This document shows positions 16,927 to 25,973 of a stretch of 45,273 nt of DNA, piece by piece. The stretch comes from Candidatus Kuenenia stuttgartensis (lineage in GTDB: Bacteria; Gemmatimonadota; Gemmatimonadetes; Gemmatimonadales; Gemmatimonadaceae): the NCBI GenBank assembly GCA_943330235.2, contig CALQGY020000016.1, positions 1 to 45,273 on the forward strand, written 5' to 3'. The first letter of the stretch is position 1. Every line of letters begins with the position of its first letter. Under the pieces are notes generated by a model that saw only the letters and a list, made by a program, of their open reading frames with translations, had not been told where the DNA came from and made no database searches. A program made the position numbers and the translations under genes.

Positions 16927-19245
16927 TTAGCGCTTGCCGCCCTTCGCTTTGGCCGGCGCCTTCTTGGCGACCGTCGCCGGTGCCTTGGCTGGGGCCTTGG
17001 CTGGGGCCTTGGCTGGAGCCTTCGCCGGTGCCTTCGCTGGGGCCTTCGCTGGGGCCTTCGCCGGTGCCTTGGCTGGGGCCTTCGCTGGGGCCTTCGCTGG
17101 TGCCTTGGCGGGCGCCTTCGGCGCCGCCTTGGCCGAGGCCGTGGCGACCTTCTTGGCGGGAGCCTTTGGTGCAGCCTTCGCCGGCGCCTTTACCGGCGCC
17201 TTAGCAGCCTTTGCGCCAGCGGAGGCTGGCGTGGCGGGAGCGTCAACGACGGCGTCAATCACGGCGTCAATCGCGGCGACCGTGACCGGCGCCACGACCG
17301 GCGTCGCGACCGGCGCCACGACCGGCGTCGCGACCGGCGCGGCCACGGGAGCGACCGGAGCCGCAACGACCGCCGCGGCAGCGGCCGCAGCCGCCGACGA
17401 CGACGAGGCGCCGACGACCCCGACCATCAACAGCTCGGGCGGCGGACCCATGGGGCCCTTGCCACGACCACCCATCCCGCGACCGCCGATGCCACGCGCA
17501 CCCATACCACGCGGTGCCGGCGGGAGGAGCGCATTCTGGGCGGCCTTGGCCGCGTTCTGCGCATCTTCCACAATCTTGAGCTGCTCGACGATGGACGCCG
17601 CTTCCGCAGCACGCGCCACTTCGAAATCGTTGCCGCGGCGACGGAGGTCGATCATGTTCGCATCGTGCGCATCCTGCAGGATCCGCTCGAAATTGCGCGC
17701 GCTGAGCGACTCGCTGTTGCGTCCGAGCAGGGCGAAGGCCCGCTCGCGGGCGGCGCTGGCACTGGTGGAATCATCACCCGAGACCAACGACTCGACGGCG
17801 CGGCGCACCAGATCGAACGCCTCGCTGCGGGTCAACCGCTCACCGCTGGTGCCAATGCTGTCGGCCACCGACACGCCGAACGCGGTCGGCACCGTCCCGT
17901 CGGCGCGCGACTCGCGCACCGGCGCCGACGTCTGCATCGGCGCGGACGCGACGACAGGCGTTGCCTCCGCCGTGACGACAGGCGTCTGTCCGTCCACCGG
18001 CTGCGCGATCGCGCCATCACGGGGACCACGGTCGCGATCCCGTCCACGACCACGATCGCGTCCGCGACCGAACCGTTCGCCACGTCCTTCGGGGCGGGCG
18101 TCGGCGGCGAGCGGTGCCGCCACGGCCATCGGCGTCTCCGCGTCGAGTGCGGGCACGCTGGCCGCTTCATGGTGCACGACGACCGGGGCGACCTCTTCCG
18201 CCGTCGTCCCATCCATCGGGGCGGCGTCCGTCGCGCTGGTGTCGGCCACGACGTTCTCGGTGCGCTCACCACGATCACGATCGCGACCACGCCCACGACG
18301 CCCGCGACGCCCGCGACGCTCTTCGCGATCACGCTCGGCGCTCTCGCGACGCGCCTCGGTGTCTTCAGCCGACAGGTTCGCCTCGTCAGCCGGCGCGGCC
18401 GTGCCGTCGCCCGCCGTCGGGACGTCGACTTCGAGCTGGCCGCTCTCGAGCTTGGTGACCTTGAGCAGGCCCTTGTGCGCGGCATCCTGAACGAAGCGCG
18501 AGAACTTGGGCATGCCCAGGTTCTTCTCGTCGAACGAGGAATCGATTTCCTGCATGACCTGCTTGAGGCGATCGGAGCGCATGACGTCGCCGTTGCGCTT
18601 CATGCGGCCGACGGCCTCGGTGACGAGCTGCCACGGATCCCAACGCGTGGTTTCGTCATCGCCCGTCTTCACCAGCCCCGCGAGCGCGTTGTACGAGTAG
18701 TACTCGTCGCAATTCATGACCAGCAGGTCGCTGGACGACTCGCGGATGCCGACGCCGATCACGTACTTGCCGTACTCCTTGAGCTTGATGACCATGCTCG
18801 AGAAGTCGGAGTCGCCGGAGAGCAGCACGAACGTGCCGATCTCGGGGCGCGTGAAGACCAGCTCCAGCGCGTCGATGGCGAGGCGGATGTCCGTCGCGTT
18901 CTTCTTGGCCGTGCCGTAGGCCGGGGCGAAGATGAGATCGATGGACGCTTCGGTGAGCGGCACGATGTACTGCGGATAGCGGCGCCAGTCGGCGTAGGCG
19001 CGACGGACGGCCACCTTGCCCTTGATGATGTCGGACGAGAGGAGACTCTTGAGCTCCTGCTGCAAGTCCGACCGGATGCCCATCGTGACGTTGTCGAAGT
19101 CGATGAGCATGGCCGCGTTCGGCGCGTGAGCGGGCGGCGCGGCGTTGGGAGACGTGACGGGCGAGACGGCCTGCGGCCCGCGATGGAATGGGGCGATGGT
19201 GCGTGACGGAGCGGGCGCGCCCGACCGTGGAAGATGTCGACTCAT
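16927..19245 (-). CDS. NYN-domain RNase with LOTUS-like domain, RG-rich region and basic Lys/Ala/Pro tail
   Basis: 772 residues in four parts. After a Pro-rich start comes a NYN/LabA (DUF88) nuclease-fold domain (46-190) with the acidic residues seen in active members: AMLIDFDN (Asp49, Asp51), ATDIRLAID (Asp119) and LSGDSDF (Asp145, Asp147). A LOTUS/OST-HTH-like winged helix follows (about 204-275, ending GLLKVTKLESGQLEV). Then come Arg/Gly/Asp-rich stretches (RGRRGRRGRGRDRDRG near 310-330 and another near 400), then Ala/Val/Pro repeats, and a tail of about 12 KAPA units ending KAKGGKR. Metal-dependent RNA cleavage is likely; the tails suggest RNA or DNA binding. It starts 3 bases after the AMP-ligase stop. 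An alternative start is Met46 (19110). Confidence 0.85.
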   Translation of the reverse strand: MSRHLPRSGAPAPSRTIAPFHRGPQAVSPVTSPNAAPPAHAPNAAMLIDFDNVTMGIRSDLQQELKSLLSSDIIKGKVAVRRAYADWRRYPQYIVPLTEASIDLIFAPAYGTAKKNATDIRLAIDALELVFTRPEIGTFVLLSGDSDFSSMVIKLKEYGKYVIGVGIRESSSDLLVMNCDEYYSYNALAGLVKTGDDETTRWDPWQLVTEAVGRMKRNGDVMRSDRLKQVMQEIDSSFDEKNLGMPKFSRFVQDAAHKGLLKVTKLESGQLEVDVPTAGDGTAAPADEANLSAEDTEARRESAERDREERRGRRGRRGRGRDRDRGERTENVVADTSATDAAPMDGTTAEEVAPVVVHHEAASVPALDAETPMAVAAPLAADARPEGRGERFGRGRDRGRGRDRDRGPRDGAIAQPVDGQTPVVTAEATPVVASAPMQTSAPVRESRADGTVPTAFGVSVADSIGTSGERLTRSEAFDLVRRAVESLVSGDDSTSASAARERAFALLGRNSESLSARNFERILQDAHDANMIDLRRRGNDFEVARAAEAASIVEQLKIVEDAQNAAKAAQNALLPPAPRGMGARGIGGRGMGGRGKGPMGPPPELLMVGVVGASSSSAAAAAAAAVVAAPVAPVAAPVATPVVAPVATPVVAPVTVAAIDAVIDAVVDAPATPASAGAKAAKAPVKAPAKAAPKAPAKKVATASAKAAPKAPAKAPAKAPAKAPAKAPAKAPAKAPAKAPAKAPAKAPAKAPAKAPATVAKKAPAKAKGGKR
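16979..17122 (-). repeat. Twelve tandem 12-base units coding KAPA
   Basis: About twelve copies of a 12-base unit (plus-strand form GGTGCCTTGGCT with variants) inside the NYN gene. Variation is mostly at third codon positions, so the Lys-Ala-Pro-Ala product is nearly unchanged. A protein-coded low-complexity tail, not an intergenic repeat. Confidence 0.9.
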
Positions 19246-19248
19246 GTC

Positions 19249-20832
19249 CTAACCTGATTGCGAAACAGTGTGATCGAGCGCGATGGCGCGCGAGAGTTCT
19301 CGTCGACGGATCTTGCCGCTCCCCGTCATGGGGAACACATCCAAGAACCGGACGAGATCGGGAATCTTGTAGGCCGCCATCGTCTCCTGCGCGAAACGCT
19401 TGATTTCGCTGCCGGTGATAACGGCGCCCTCGACGGGCACGATGCAAGCGCAGATCTGTTCACCCAAGACATCATGGGGAACACCGATCACGCAGACATC
19501 GTCTACAGCCGGGTGCGCGCGCAAACGATCTTCGAGCTCGCGCGGATAGAGCTGGATGCCCCCGCGTGAGATCGTCTCCTGCCGCCGCCCGAGAATCTTC
19601 ACGTACCCGTCTTCATCGATGATCCCAAGATCACCGGTGAGAAAGAACCCTTCCGGCGTGTGGACCTTGGCGGTCTCCGTCGGCATGCGCAGATACCCGC
19701 GCATGAGGTTCGATCCACGGACGGCGAGTTCGCCGACCGCTTCGGGGCCATGCAATGCCCCCGTCATGATGTCCACGGCCATGACCTCGACGCCCGGAAG
19801 GGCGCGTCCCACGCTGCCGACGCGACGGTCGTCGCTATCGCCAAGACGCGTGATGGTCACGGTCGGTCCGGTTTCCGTGAGCCCGTAGGCGACGAGCGCA
19901 TCGCACCAGCGACGCACCCGACGCACGAGCTCTTCAGACACCGAACTGCCGGCAATGATGCCGGTGCGCACCGTGCGCAGACGAGACGGGTCGAACGCCT
20001 CCTCACGCATGAGGAGGTGGAACTGAGTGGGCACTCCATGCAGGACCGTGACCCGCTGACTGACGAGCAGTCCGAAGGCTTCCGCTGCATCGAACGTCGG
20101 CTGCAGCACGAGCGTCGCGCCCGCCGCCATCGTCCCCACCATCATGCTAAATCCGAAACTGGCAAAAAACGGGACGGCGGCCAGCACGCGATCCTCGGGC
20201 GAGAGCTCAAGGACCTCGGCGGTTCGCACGGCGTTCTCGACAAGCGCCTGATGCGACAGCCGCACCCCCTTCGGTTTCCCCATCGTTCCGGAGGTGTACA
20301 CCACCGCGAGATCCAGCGCATCGTCCGATGACGCGAGCGCCGGAACCGGGCGCCCCACCCCGCTCGAGACCAGATCCTCATACTGAAAGATCCGATCGTC
20401 GTACCAGAGATCTTCGTCACCCACCGTGACGACGTACTGCAGATCGGGGAGATCGCCCAACAGGTCTTCGAAACGCTGCAGGAAATCGACGCCCCCCCAC
20501 TGTTCGATCGTCACGACCGCGCTGGCTTCGGCATGCCGCAGCTGATAGCGCAGATCGATACTGCTGAGCTGCGGACTCACCGGGACCACGACGGCTCCCA
20601 GCTTTGCCGCCGCCAACAGCGCGACGATCCACTCGATCCCATTCGGCAGATTCACCGCGATGCGATCGCCGGCGCCCAAACCCAGCTCGGACAGTGCTGC
20701 TGCGAGTGAGGACGCCTGTGTTTCAACGTGCCCGTAACTCCACGTCCGCTCACCAACCACCGCCAGCGGCCGCTCGGGATGTTCCCGCGCACGCTGTTCA
20801 ATAAGTGGGGCAAGGGACCACGACGTTGCCAT
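19249..20832 (-). CDS. Acyl-AMP ligase / acyl-CoA synthetase (ANL superfamily)
   Basis: A 527-residue adenylate-forming enzyme that activates a carboxylic acid with ATP and passes it to CoA or a carrier thiol. Core motifs: [16 protein letters not shown] (phosphate loop), YGLTETGP (A5), FLTGDLG (A7), [11 protein letters not shown] (hinge) and [13 protein letters not shown] with the catalytic lysine near the C terminus. I start at ATG 20832. The frame is open far upstream, but that part lies antisense to the histidine kinase gene and is noise. It shares a 76-base divergent region with the kinase and runs into the NYN gene 3 bases on. Substrate unknown; the closest feel is medium/long-chain or aryl acid ligases. 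Confidence 0.9.
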   Translation of the reverse strand: MATSWSLAPLIEQRAREHPERPLAVVGERTWSYGHVETQASSLAAALSELGLGAGDRIAVNLPNGIEWIVALLAAAKLGAVVVPVSPQLSSIDLRYQLRHAEASAVVTIEQWGGVDFLQRFEDLLGDLPDLQYVVTVGDEDLWYDDRIFQYEDLVSSGVGRPVPALASSDDALDLAVVYTSGTMGKPKGVRLSHQALVENAVRTAEVLELSPEDRVLAAVPFFASFGFSMMVGTMAAGATLVLQPTFDAAEAFGLLVSQRVTVLHGVPTQFHLLMREEAFDPSRLRTVRTGIIAGSSVSEELVRRVRRWCDALVAYGLTETGPTVTITRLGDSDDRRVGSVGRALPGVEVMAVDIMTGALHGPEAVGELAVRGSNLMRGYLRMPTETAKVHTPEGFFLTGDLGIIDEDGYVKILGRRQETISRGGIQLYPRELEDRLRAHPAVDDVCVIGVPHDVLGEQICACIVPVEGAVITGSEIKRFAQETMAAYKIPDLVRFLDVFPMTGSGKIRRRELSRAIALDHTVSQSG

Positions 20833-20869
20833 GCCGCTCCGGGATCGACGAAACCGAACTTCACCGCTG

Positions 20870-20887
20870 CTCTCAAATACCTGAGAG
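20870..20887. promoter_or_regulatory. Inverted repeat in the divergent promoter region
   Basis: CTCTCA-AATACC-TGAGAG, a perfect 6-base stem, sits in the middle of the 76 bases between the AMP ligase and histidine kinase genes. CGTAAATT (20894-20901), a possible -10 for the kinase, lies 7 bases to its right. It could be an operator for either gene. Confidence 0.4.
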
Positions 20888-20908
20888 TAACCTCGTAAAT
20901 TATCCCGT

Positions 20909-22249
20909 ATGAAGGAGATGCGGAAGTCGGCCCCCTCATCTGAGGGGTCGGGACCCACGGGAAAACTGGCGACGCCGACAGGGCGTCGTGAGCGTTCGCG
21001 GATGCGTGCCCGTATGCGCCGTCGCCCGCCGTTCCGTTCACGACTGTTCGCCATGCTGCTCCTGTTTGCGGTCATTCCCACCGTGGCGGTGACCATGTTC
21101 TGGACCGGCACCGCCAGCCGCGCCCTCTCGTTACTCTCGTCGGGATCGGCGTGGGAACGCATCGCGCGCAGCGGCGAGACGGCCCTCGCGGCGGCACGCG
21201 CGGGGACACGGACGCTCTCGCAGCAACGGGCCTTCGATGCACACGAAGCAGAGCTGCGACGGTCGGTGGAGCTCGCGAAGCGGTTGGATTTCGTCGCGGG
21301 ACGCACGGTGCGGCTCCTCGGGGTCGGGGCGTTGCTGATGGTCATTGGCATCGCCGTCGGCGCGTCGCGCGTGGCGGGCCATCTCAGTCGGCAACTCAGT
21401 CGCCCGCTCGATGAACTCGTCGGGTGGACCCGACTGATTCGCGGCGGCGAACCGCTTCCCGACTTTGCCGACCGGCGCGGCGCACCCGAGTTCGAGGTGC
21501 TGCGCACCAGCATGCGGACGATGGCCCAGGAGTTAGAAAGCGGACGGCAACGCGCGCTCGAAGCCGAGCGCGCCGAGGCGTTTCGCGAGTCGGCGCGCCG
21601 TTTCGCGCATGAACTCAAGAATCCGCTCACGCCCATCCGCTTCGCGGTCGATCGGTTGCGCCGCAGTGCTCCAGACGAGCTGCGCGAGACCGTGGAGGTG
21701 TTGGCCGAGGAAGCGGCACGCCTCGAGACGATGGCGCGGAGTTTCGCCCAATTCGGACGGCTCCCCGACGGTCCGTTGGCGGAAATCGATGTCGCCGAGC
21801 TGGTGACGAAAGCCGTGCGCAGCACGATCCCCGAGCGGCTCACCGTGACGCTCGATGTCGCGGAAGAGTTGCCGCTGATCACGGGCTATTACGAACCGCT
21901 GGTCCGCGCGGTCACGAACGTGCTGCTCAATGCTGTGGATGCGTGTCCGGTCGATGGACGTGCGACGACGGGCGGACGCATCCGCGTGCGGCTCGCCCGT
22001 GAGCGCGGCAGCGGGCTGGATGCCGTGGTGATTAGCATCCATGATTCGGGACCGGGGATTCCCCCCGAGGTCTTGCGGCACATGTTCGACCCGTACGTGA
22101 CGACGAAGCCCGGCGGTACCGGGCTCGGTCTGGCCATCGCGCGGCAGACCATGGCGGCGCACGGTGGTGACATCCACGCGCACAGCGCGCCCGGTGCCGG
22201 CACCGAGATGCGCTTACGACTTCCGATCACCCGAGTGGAGACGGCCTGA
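20909..22249 (+). CDS. Membrane sensor histidine kinase, NtrY-like catalytic part
   Basis: 446 residues. A 40-residue Arg-rich cytoplasmic tail precedes helix 1 (about 46-66), a short periplasmic segment of roughly 65 residues, helix 2 (about 134-152) and a HAMP-like linker. The phosphoacceptor is His234 in [14 protein letters not shown]. The ATPase domain has [10 protein letters not shown] (N box), DSGPGIPPE (G1) and [12 protein letters not shown] (G2). There is no PAS domain. The HELKNPLTP form and the NtrC-type partner resemble NtrY, but nothing shows that nitrogen is the signal. The start at 20909 may be leaderless; ATG 21002 is an alternative. The TGA overlaps the next start (TGATG). Confidence 0.93.
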   Translation: MKEMRKSAPSSEGSGPTGKLATPTGRRERSRMRARMRRRPPFRSRLFAMLLLFAVIPTVAVTMFWTGTASRALSLLSSGSAWERIARSGETALAAARAGTRTLSQQRAFDAHEAELRRSVELAKRLDFVAGRTVRLLGVGALLMVIGIAVGASRVAGHLSRQLSRPLDELVGWTRLIRGGEPLPDFADRRGAPEFEVLRTSMRTMAQELESGRQRALEAERAEAFRESARRFAHELKNPLTPIRFAVDRLRRSAPDELRETVEVLAEEAARLETMARSFAQFGRLPDGPLAEIDVAELVTKAVRSTIPERLTVTLDVAEELPLITGYYEPLVRAVTNVLLNAVDACPVDGRATTGGRIRVRLARERGSGLDAVVISIHDSGPGIPPEVLRHMFDPYVTTKPGGTGLGLAIARQTMAAHGGDIHAHSAPGAGTEMRLRLPITRVETA

Positions 22250-22803
22250 TGCAGCGCCCCGCCCCAACACCAACCGTCGCACCAACCGTCGCACCAACCG
22301 TCGCACCGACGGCGGCACCCGCCACCACGCAAGCGCCGGCCGCGCAAGCGCCGTCCGCGCAAGCGCCGGCCACGCAAGCGCCGGCCGCGCCCGGCACATC
22401 GAAGGGCACGCCGGGCACGATTCGCATTCCCACGGACGGTGGCGAACCGATTTCGATCAACGTCGACAGTCGCGGGATCCATGTCACGCAGAGTGGCGCG
22501 ATCACCACGATCCCGCTGCGCGATGTGGTCCCGCGCGGTGCCGTGCTCATGACGTTCGCGGTGTTCGGCTCCCTCGCGTTCATGGTGGTGGGTTATCCGC
22601 TGGCCCGCGCCTTTGCCCGTTGGCTCGATCGACGCGGGAGTGCCACCGCGCTCTCGGCCTCCGTGCAGCAGCGACTCGACGCCATGGAGCGCAACATCGA
22701 TACCGTGGCCGTCGAACTCGAACGCGTCAGTGAAGGACAGCGCTTTACCGCCAAGCTGCTGGAACACCGTTCTCCCGAGCATGCCCAGCGTACTGATCGT
22801 TGA
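22249..22803 (+). CDS. Pro/Ala-rich one-pass membrane protein between kinase and regulator
   Basis: 184 residues, family not recognised. An N-terminal low-complexity arm (about 1-48) has APTV repeats, then xQAPA repeats. A small beta-rich segment (TIRIPTDGG, ISINVDSRGIHVTQSG, TIPLRDVVPRGA) leads to one membrane helix (about 98-119), followed by an Arg-rich stretch and a probable coiled coil (140-170, LDAMERNIDTVAVELERV). It is coupled to the kinase by TGATG and overlaps the regulator by 23 bases, so the three are made together. It may modulate or scaffold the kinase. The topology of the arm is not certain. Confidence 0.8.
   Translation: MQRPAPTPTVAPTVAPTVAPTAAPATTQAPAAQAPSAQAPATQAPAAPGTSKGTPGTIRIPTDGGEPISINVDSRGIHVTQSGAITTIPLRDVVPRGAVLMTFAVFGSLAFMVVGYPLARAFARWLDRRGSATALSASVQQRLDAMERNIDTVAVELERVSEGQRFTAKLLEHRSPEHAQRTDR
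22269..22386 (+). repeat. Coding tandem repeats: 3 x 12 bases and 4 x 15 bases
   Basis: Units ACCAACCGTCGC at 22269-22304 (three exact copies) and ACGCAAGCGCCGGCC-type units at 22327-22386 (four copies with small changes). Both are in frame and code the Pro/Ala-rich arm, so copy number could change without shifting the frame. Confidence 0.9.
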
Positions 22804-24157
22804 CGATGAGCCGAACATTCGGCGGATGGTCGGCGCGCTCCTGAGCGCCGAAGGCTACGACGTGCGCGATGCCGCCGACGGGGCCGCAGGGTTGGCGCTC
22901 GCCGACGCGCTGGAGCCCGATGTCGCGCTGGTGGATCTCATGATGCCGGGCGAACTCGATGGGCTGGGACTATTGGCGAAGCTGCGCGAGCGTCGCCCCG
23001 ATCTGCCGGTGGTCATGATGAGCGGCCGCGCGGCGCTCACCGACGCGGTGCGCGCGACCAAGCTCGGCGCCTTCACCTTCTTGGAAAAGCCGCTGACCCC
23101 CGAGGGCGTTGTCCTCGCGCTCGCGTCGGCGTTCGAACTGCGGCAAGCGCGTCGTGCCGCGCAAGCGCTCCGCGATGATCTGGGCATCTCCGGCGAGATG
23201 ATCGGGGATTCGCCGGTGTTGCGCGATGTGCGTGCGATGATCGCGCGCGTGGGGCCAACGGATGCGCGCGTGCTCATCACGGGCGAATCGGGCACGGGGA
23301 AGGAGCTCGTGGCGGCGGGGTTGCACGTGGCCAGCCCACGACGCGAGCGCCCGTTCGTTCGTGTGAATTGCGCCGCCATTCCGCGCGATCTCGTGGAAAG
23401 CGAGATGTTCGGCCACGAGCGCGGCGCGTTCACCGGCGCCACCGATCGTCGCATCGGACGCTTCGAGCTGGCCCACACGGGGACGCTGTTCCTTGACGAG
23501 GTGGGCGATCTGCACGCCGAAGCCCAGGCCAAGTTGTTGCGCGCGATCGAGGCCCGCGAGATCGAGCGGGTGGGCGGCGGGAAGCCGATCAAAGTGGACG
23601 TCCGCATTCTCGCGGCCACGAATAAGGATCTCACGCGCGCCGTCGCGGACGGCAGCTTCCGCGAGGATCTCTTCTTCCGACTGAACGTGATTCCAATCGC
23701 GTTGCCGCCACTCCGTGATCGCCCCGGCGATCTGCCGGCGCTCGTGGCGCACTTCGCCAATCGGCACCGGACGCGATCGGGACGGCCGTTAGTCCGTTGG
23801 ACCAGCGACGCCCTCGCCGCGTTCGCGGCCTACCGGTGGCCTGGCAACGTGCGCGAACTCGCGAACGTCGTCGAACGATTGGGTATTCTGCACGCCGGTC
23901 AGGAAATCACGCTGCGTGACATTCACGAGGTGCTCCCCGCCTCGGTACATGGCAGCGCGTTGATGACGGCCGAGATGGAAGCACCACCGACGGACTTCGT
24001 CGTACCGCTAAGCGAAGCGCTGGACAGCTATGAGCGTCGCCTGATTGCCGCCGCCCTCACCCAGAGCGATGGCAACGTGGCCGAAGCGGCCCGTCGCCTG
24101 CAAACCGATCGTCCGAATCTCTATCGTCGTATGCGCCGGCTAGGGCTGGCGTCCTAG
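22781..24157 (+). CDS. NtrC-family sigma-54-dependent response regulator
   Basis: 458 residues. The receiver domain (1-115) has VDDEPN, phosphoacceptor Asp52 (ALVDLMMP) and Lys103 (EKPLTP). The AAA+ domain has Walker A TGESGTGKEL (167-176), the sigma-54 contact loop GAFTGA (215-220), Walker B TLFLDEVGDL and the R-finger region. A Fis-type helix-turn-helix at the C terminus (QSDGNVAEAARRLQTDRPNLYRRM) binds DNA. GAFTGA is intact, so it should activate sigma-54 promoters when phosphorylated by the upstream kinase. No clear -24/-12 sigma-54 promoter is visible in front of the operon, so its targets may be elsewhere. Start ATG 22781 lies inside the previous gene. Confidence 0.95.
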   Translation: MPSVLIVDDEPNIRRMVGALLSAEGYDVRDAADGAAGLALADALEPDVALVDLMMPGELDGLGLLAKLRERRPDLPVVMMSGRAALTDAVRATKLGAFTFLEKPLTPEGVVLALASAFELRQARRAAQALRDDLGISGEMIGDSPVLRDVRAMIARVGPTDARVLITGESGTGKELVAAGLHVASPRRERPFVRVNCAAIPRDLVESEMFGHERGAFTGATDRRIGRFELAHTGTLFLDEVGDLHAEAQAKLLRAIEAREIERVGGGKPIKVDVRILAATNKDLTRAVADGSFREDLFFRLNVIPIALPPLRDRPGDLPALVAHFANRHRTRSGRPLVRWTSDALAAFAAYRWPGNVRELANVVERLGILHAGQEITLRDIHEVLPASVHGSALMTAEMEAPPTDFVVPLSEALDSYERRLIAAALTQSDGNVAEAARRLQTDRPNLYRRMRRLGLAS

Positions 24158-24192
24158 TGATCTGCCCCGATGTTGCCGAACCATCCAGCAAG

Positions 24193-25971
24193 ATGCCGAT
24201 GACCCGTTCTGTCCGAACATCGATTCCGATCGCGCATGCGATCGCCTGTGCGATCGCGCCCGCGATCCTGATGGCGGTCTCGTGGACGCACCCGCTTGGC
24301 GCGCAGGCACCAAATCGGCGGGTCGGGAATGTGCCCCGCGAGGTGTCACGCGAGGCGGTCGCGCTGTACAACCTGCCGACCACGAAGCGCGTCCGCGGCG
24401 ATCTGACGATGACCTCGGCGGACACCGTGCGCGGTGACGTGACGGTTCTCAACGGCACCGCGCGCATTGGCGGTGTGATTACCGGTCAGCTGCTGGTGAT
24501 CAATGGCGATGCGGTGCTGTCGGCGACGGCGCGCATTGACGGGAGCCTGACAGTGATCGGCGGCACCTTCGAGTCGGTAGACCGCCCGATGATCGCCGGC
24601 GAGATTCGTGTGTGGAGCGCCCGCCTGCGGTATCGCGAGGACGCCGACACACTCGTCACGGATCTGAACGGGGAGCTCTTCACGCGCTGGGCACGGTGGC
24701 AGCGCGACGAACCGAACGGGGCCAAGAGCCAGCTCTTTCTGACTTCGGCGCACACGTACAACCGCGTGGAAGGACTGCCCGTCTACCTTGGCCCGCGCCT
24801 GCGGGTGCGCAACGGTGACACGCGTGTGGAGGCCGAGTTATTTGGCATCTTCCGTACCAGCAGCCAGTTGAACTTCGTGCGCGAAAATCTGGGCCATCGC
24901 GTGCGTCTGGAATTGCGGCAGGGGCGAGGCTCCGGCTTTCTGGTGGGCACGCGCCTGTTCGACGAGGTCGACGCCGTCGAGAACTGGCAGCTGTCCGAGC
25001 GCGAAGTCGGGATGGCGTCGTTCCTCGCGACGCGGGACTATCGGGACTACTGGCAACGTCACGGTGCGCAGGGATACGTCGGCGTATTTGGTGCGGCCAA
25101 CACCGAACTGCGCGCCGCGTTCGGCCGTGAGCGCTGGAGCTCGCGGCGCATGCATGACGTGCAGTCGCTCTACAACTCGGATGTCGCGTGGCGTAACAAC
25201 CCGCGCAGCGATGATGGGGTGATGGATCTGTTCACGCTGACGGGAAAGCTCGACACCCGCAATCGCGCCGACACCCCGCGCTCGGGGTGGTTGCTGAAGG
25301 GGGACTACGAGCATGGCCGCGGCACGATCGAGGCGGTGGCGCCAACCACAGAGAACGTACGGAATACCGCACGCGGCGCCGTGTCGTATGGGCGCGCGCT
25401 GCTGGACCTGCGTCGCTACAATCGGGTGGGCCCAAGCGCGCAACTGAACGTGCGCGTGGTCGCAGGTGGATGGGTGGGTGGCGATGCGTTGCCGCTGCAG
25501 CGCCGAGTCGCCGTCAGCGGCCTTGATGCGCTGCCGGGCTTCGACTTCCGCCAGACGATCGGACTCAATGACGTGGGCACCTGCGCCACTGGCTCGAGCA
25601 CCGTCTACGCGGCGCTCGGTCGCCCGGCACAGTGCGAGCGGATGGTGCTGCTCCAGGGTGAATGGAAAGGCGATTTCCGCCTCAATCTCTTCGGTAACGG
25701 CGCGGGGTTTGGAGATCGTCGGTGGATGGCCGGTCGCTTTCGTGCCGATGGCGCGTGGGTGCTGTTTGCCAACTCCGGACGAGGGTGGTTGGTGCGCGAT
25801 GGGAGCGGTGATCAGATCACCTCGAGCCTGTACGTGCCCGGCCTGCGGACGTGGCGCACCGACGTCGGTGGCGGCTTGGATTTCGGATCATTCGGCGTGT
25901 ATGCGGCGCAAGCCATCTCACAGAGCACGCTCTCGCCCAATGTGTACGTACGCCTGGGGCACCGGTTCTGA
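24193..25971 (+). CDS. Outer-membrane barrel protein with beta-helix-like head (BamA/Omp85-like)
   Basis: 592 residues from ATG 24193. A signal peptide (hydrophobic IACAIAPAILMAVSW, cleavage near LGAQA) is followed at about 55-125 by short hydrophobic repeats of bactofilin/beta-helix type (VRGDVTVLNGTARIGG, GQLLVINGDAVLSATARIDG, SLTVIGG). The rest is an aromatic-rich barrel with Omp85-like signatures: LDTRNRADTPRSGWLLKG and PLQRRVAVSGLDALPGFDFR, where the family's RGF/RGY is replaced by PGF. It ends in YVRLGHRF, a C-terminal Phe expected for Bam insertion. No POTRA domain is evident. A GTG at 24157 overlaps the regulator's stop but would spoil the signal peptide. Transport or anchoring are both possible. 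Confidence 0.8.
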   Translation: MPMTRSVRTSIPIAHAIACAIAPAILMAVSWTHPLGAQAPNRRVGNVPREVSREAVALYNLPTTKRVRGDLTMTSADTVRGDVTVLNGTARIGGVITGQLLVINGDAVLSATARIDGSLTVIGGTFESVDRPMIAGEIRVWSARLRYREDADTLVTDLNGELFTRWARWQRDEPNGAKSQLFLTSAHTYNRVEGLPVYLGPRLRVRNGDTRVEAELFGIFRTSSQLNFVRENLGHRVRLELRQGRGSGFLVGTRLFDEVDAVENWQLSEREVGMASFLATRDYRDYWQRHGAQGYVGVFGAANTELRAAFGRERWSSRRMHDVQSLYNSDVAWRNNPRSDDGVMDLFTLTGKLDTRNRADTPRSGWLLKGDYEHGRGTIEAVAPTTENVRNTARGAVSYGRALLDLRRYNRVGPSAQLNVRVVAGGWVGGDALPLQRRVAVSGLDALPGFDFRQTIGLNDVGTCATGSSTVYAALGRPAQCERMVLLQGEWKGDFRLNLFGNGAGFGDRRWMAGRFRADGAWVLFANSGRGWLVRDGSGDQITSSLYVPGLRTWRTDVGGGLDFGSFGVYAAQAISQSTLSPNVYVRLGHRF

Positions 25972-25973
25972 GC

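Noticed and set aside
16979-17122. Possible CRISPR or origin iterons
   Set aside because: 12-base units without spacers that code a KAPA tail; silent third-position changes point to coding constraint.
16849-19206. 785-residue frame on the plus strand
   Set aside because: Antisense to the NYN protein; Arg- and Gly-rich repeats arise from reading the KAPA and RG codons backwards.
19249-21882. A single 877-residue frame joining the AMP ligase to a long N-terminal part
   Set aside because: The extra 350 residues lie antisense to the histidine kinase gene and are Ser/Arg/Ala-rich noise; the ligase's own N terminus begins at ATG 20832.
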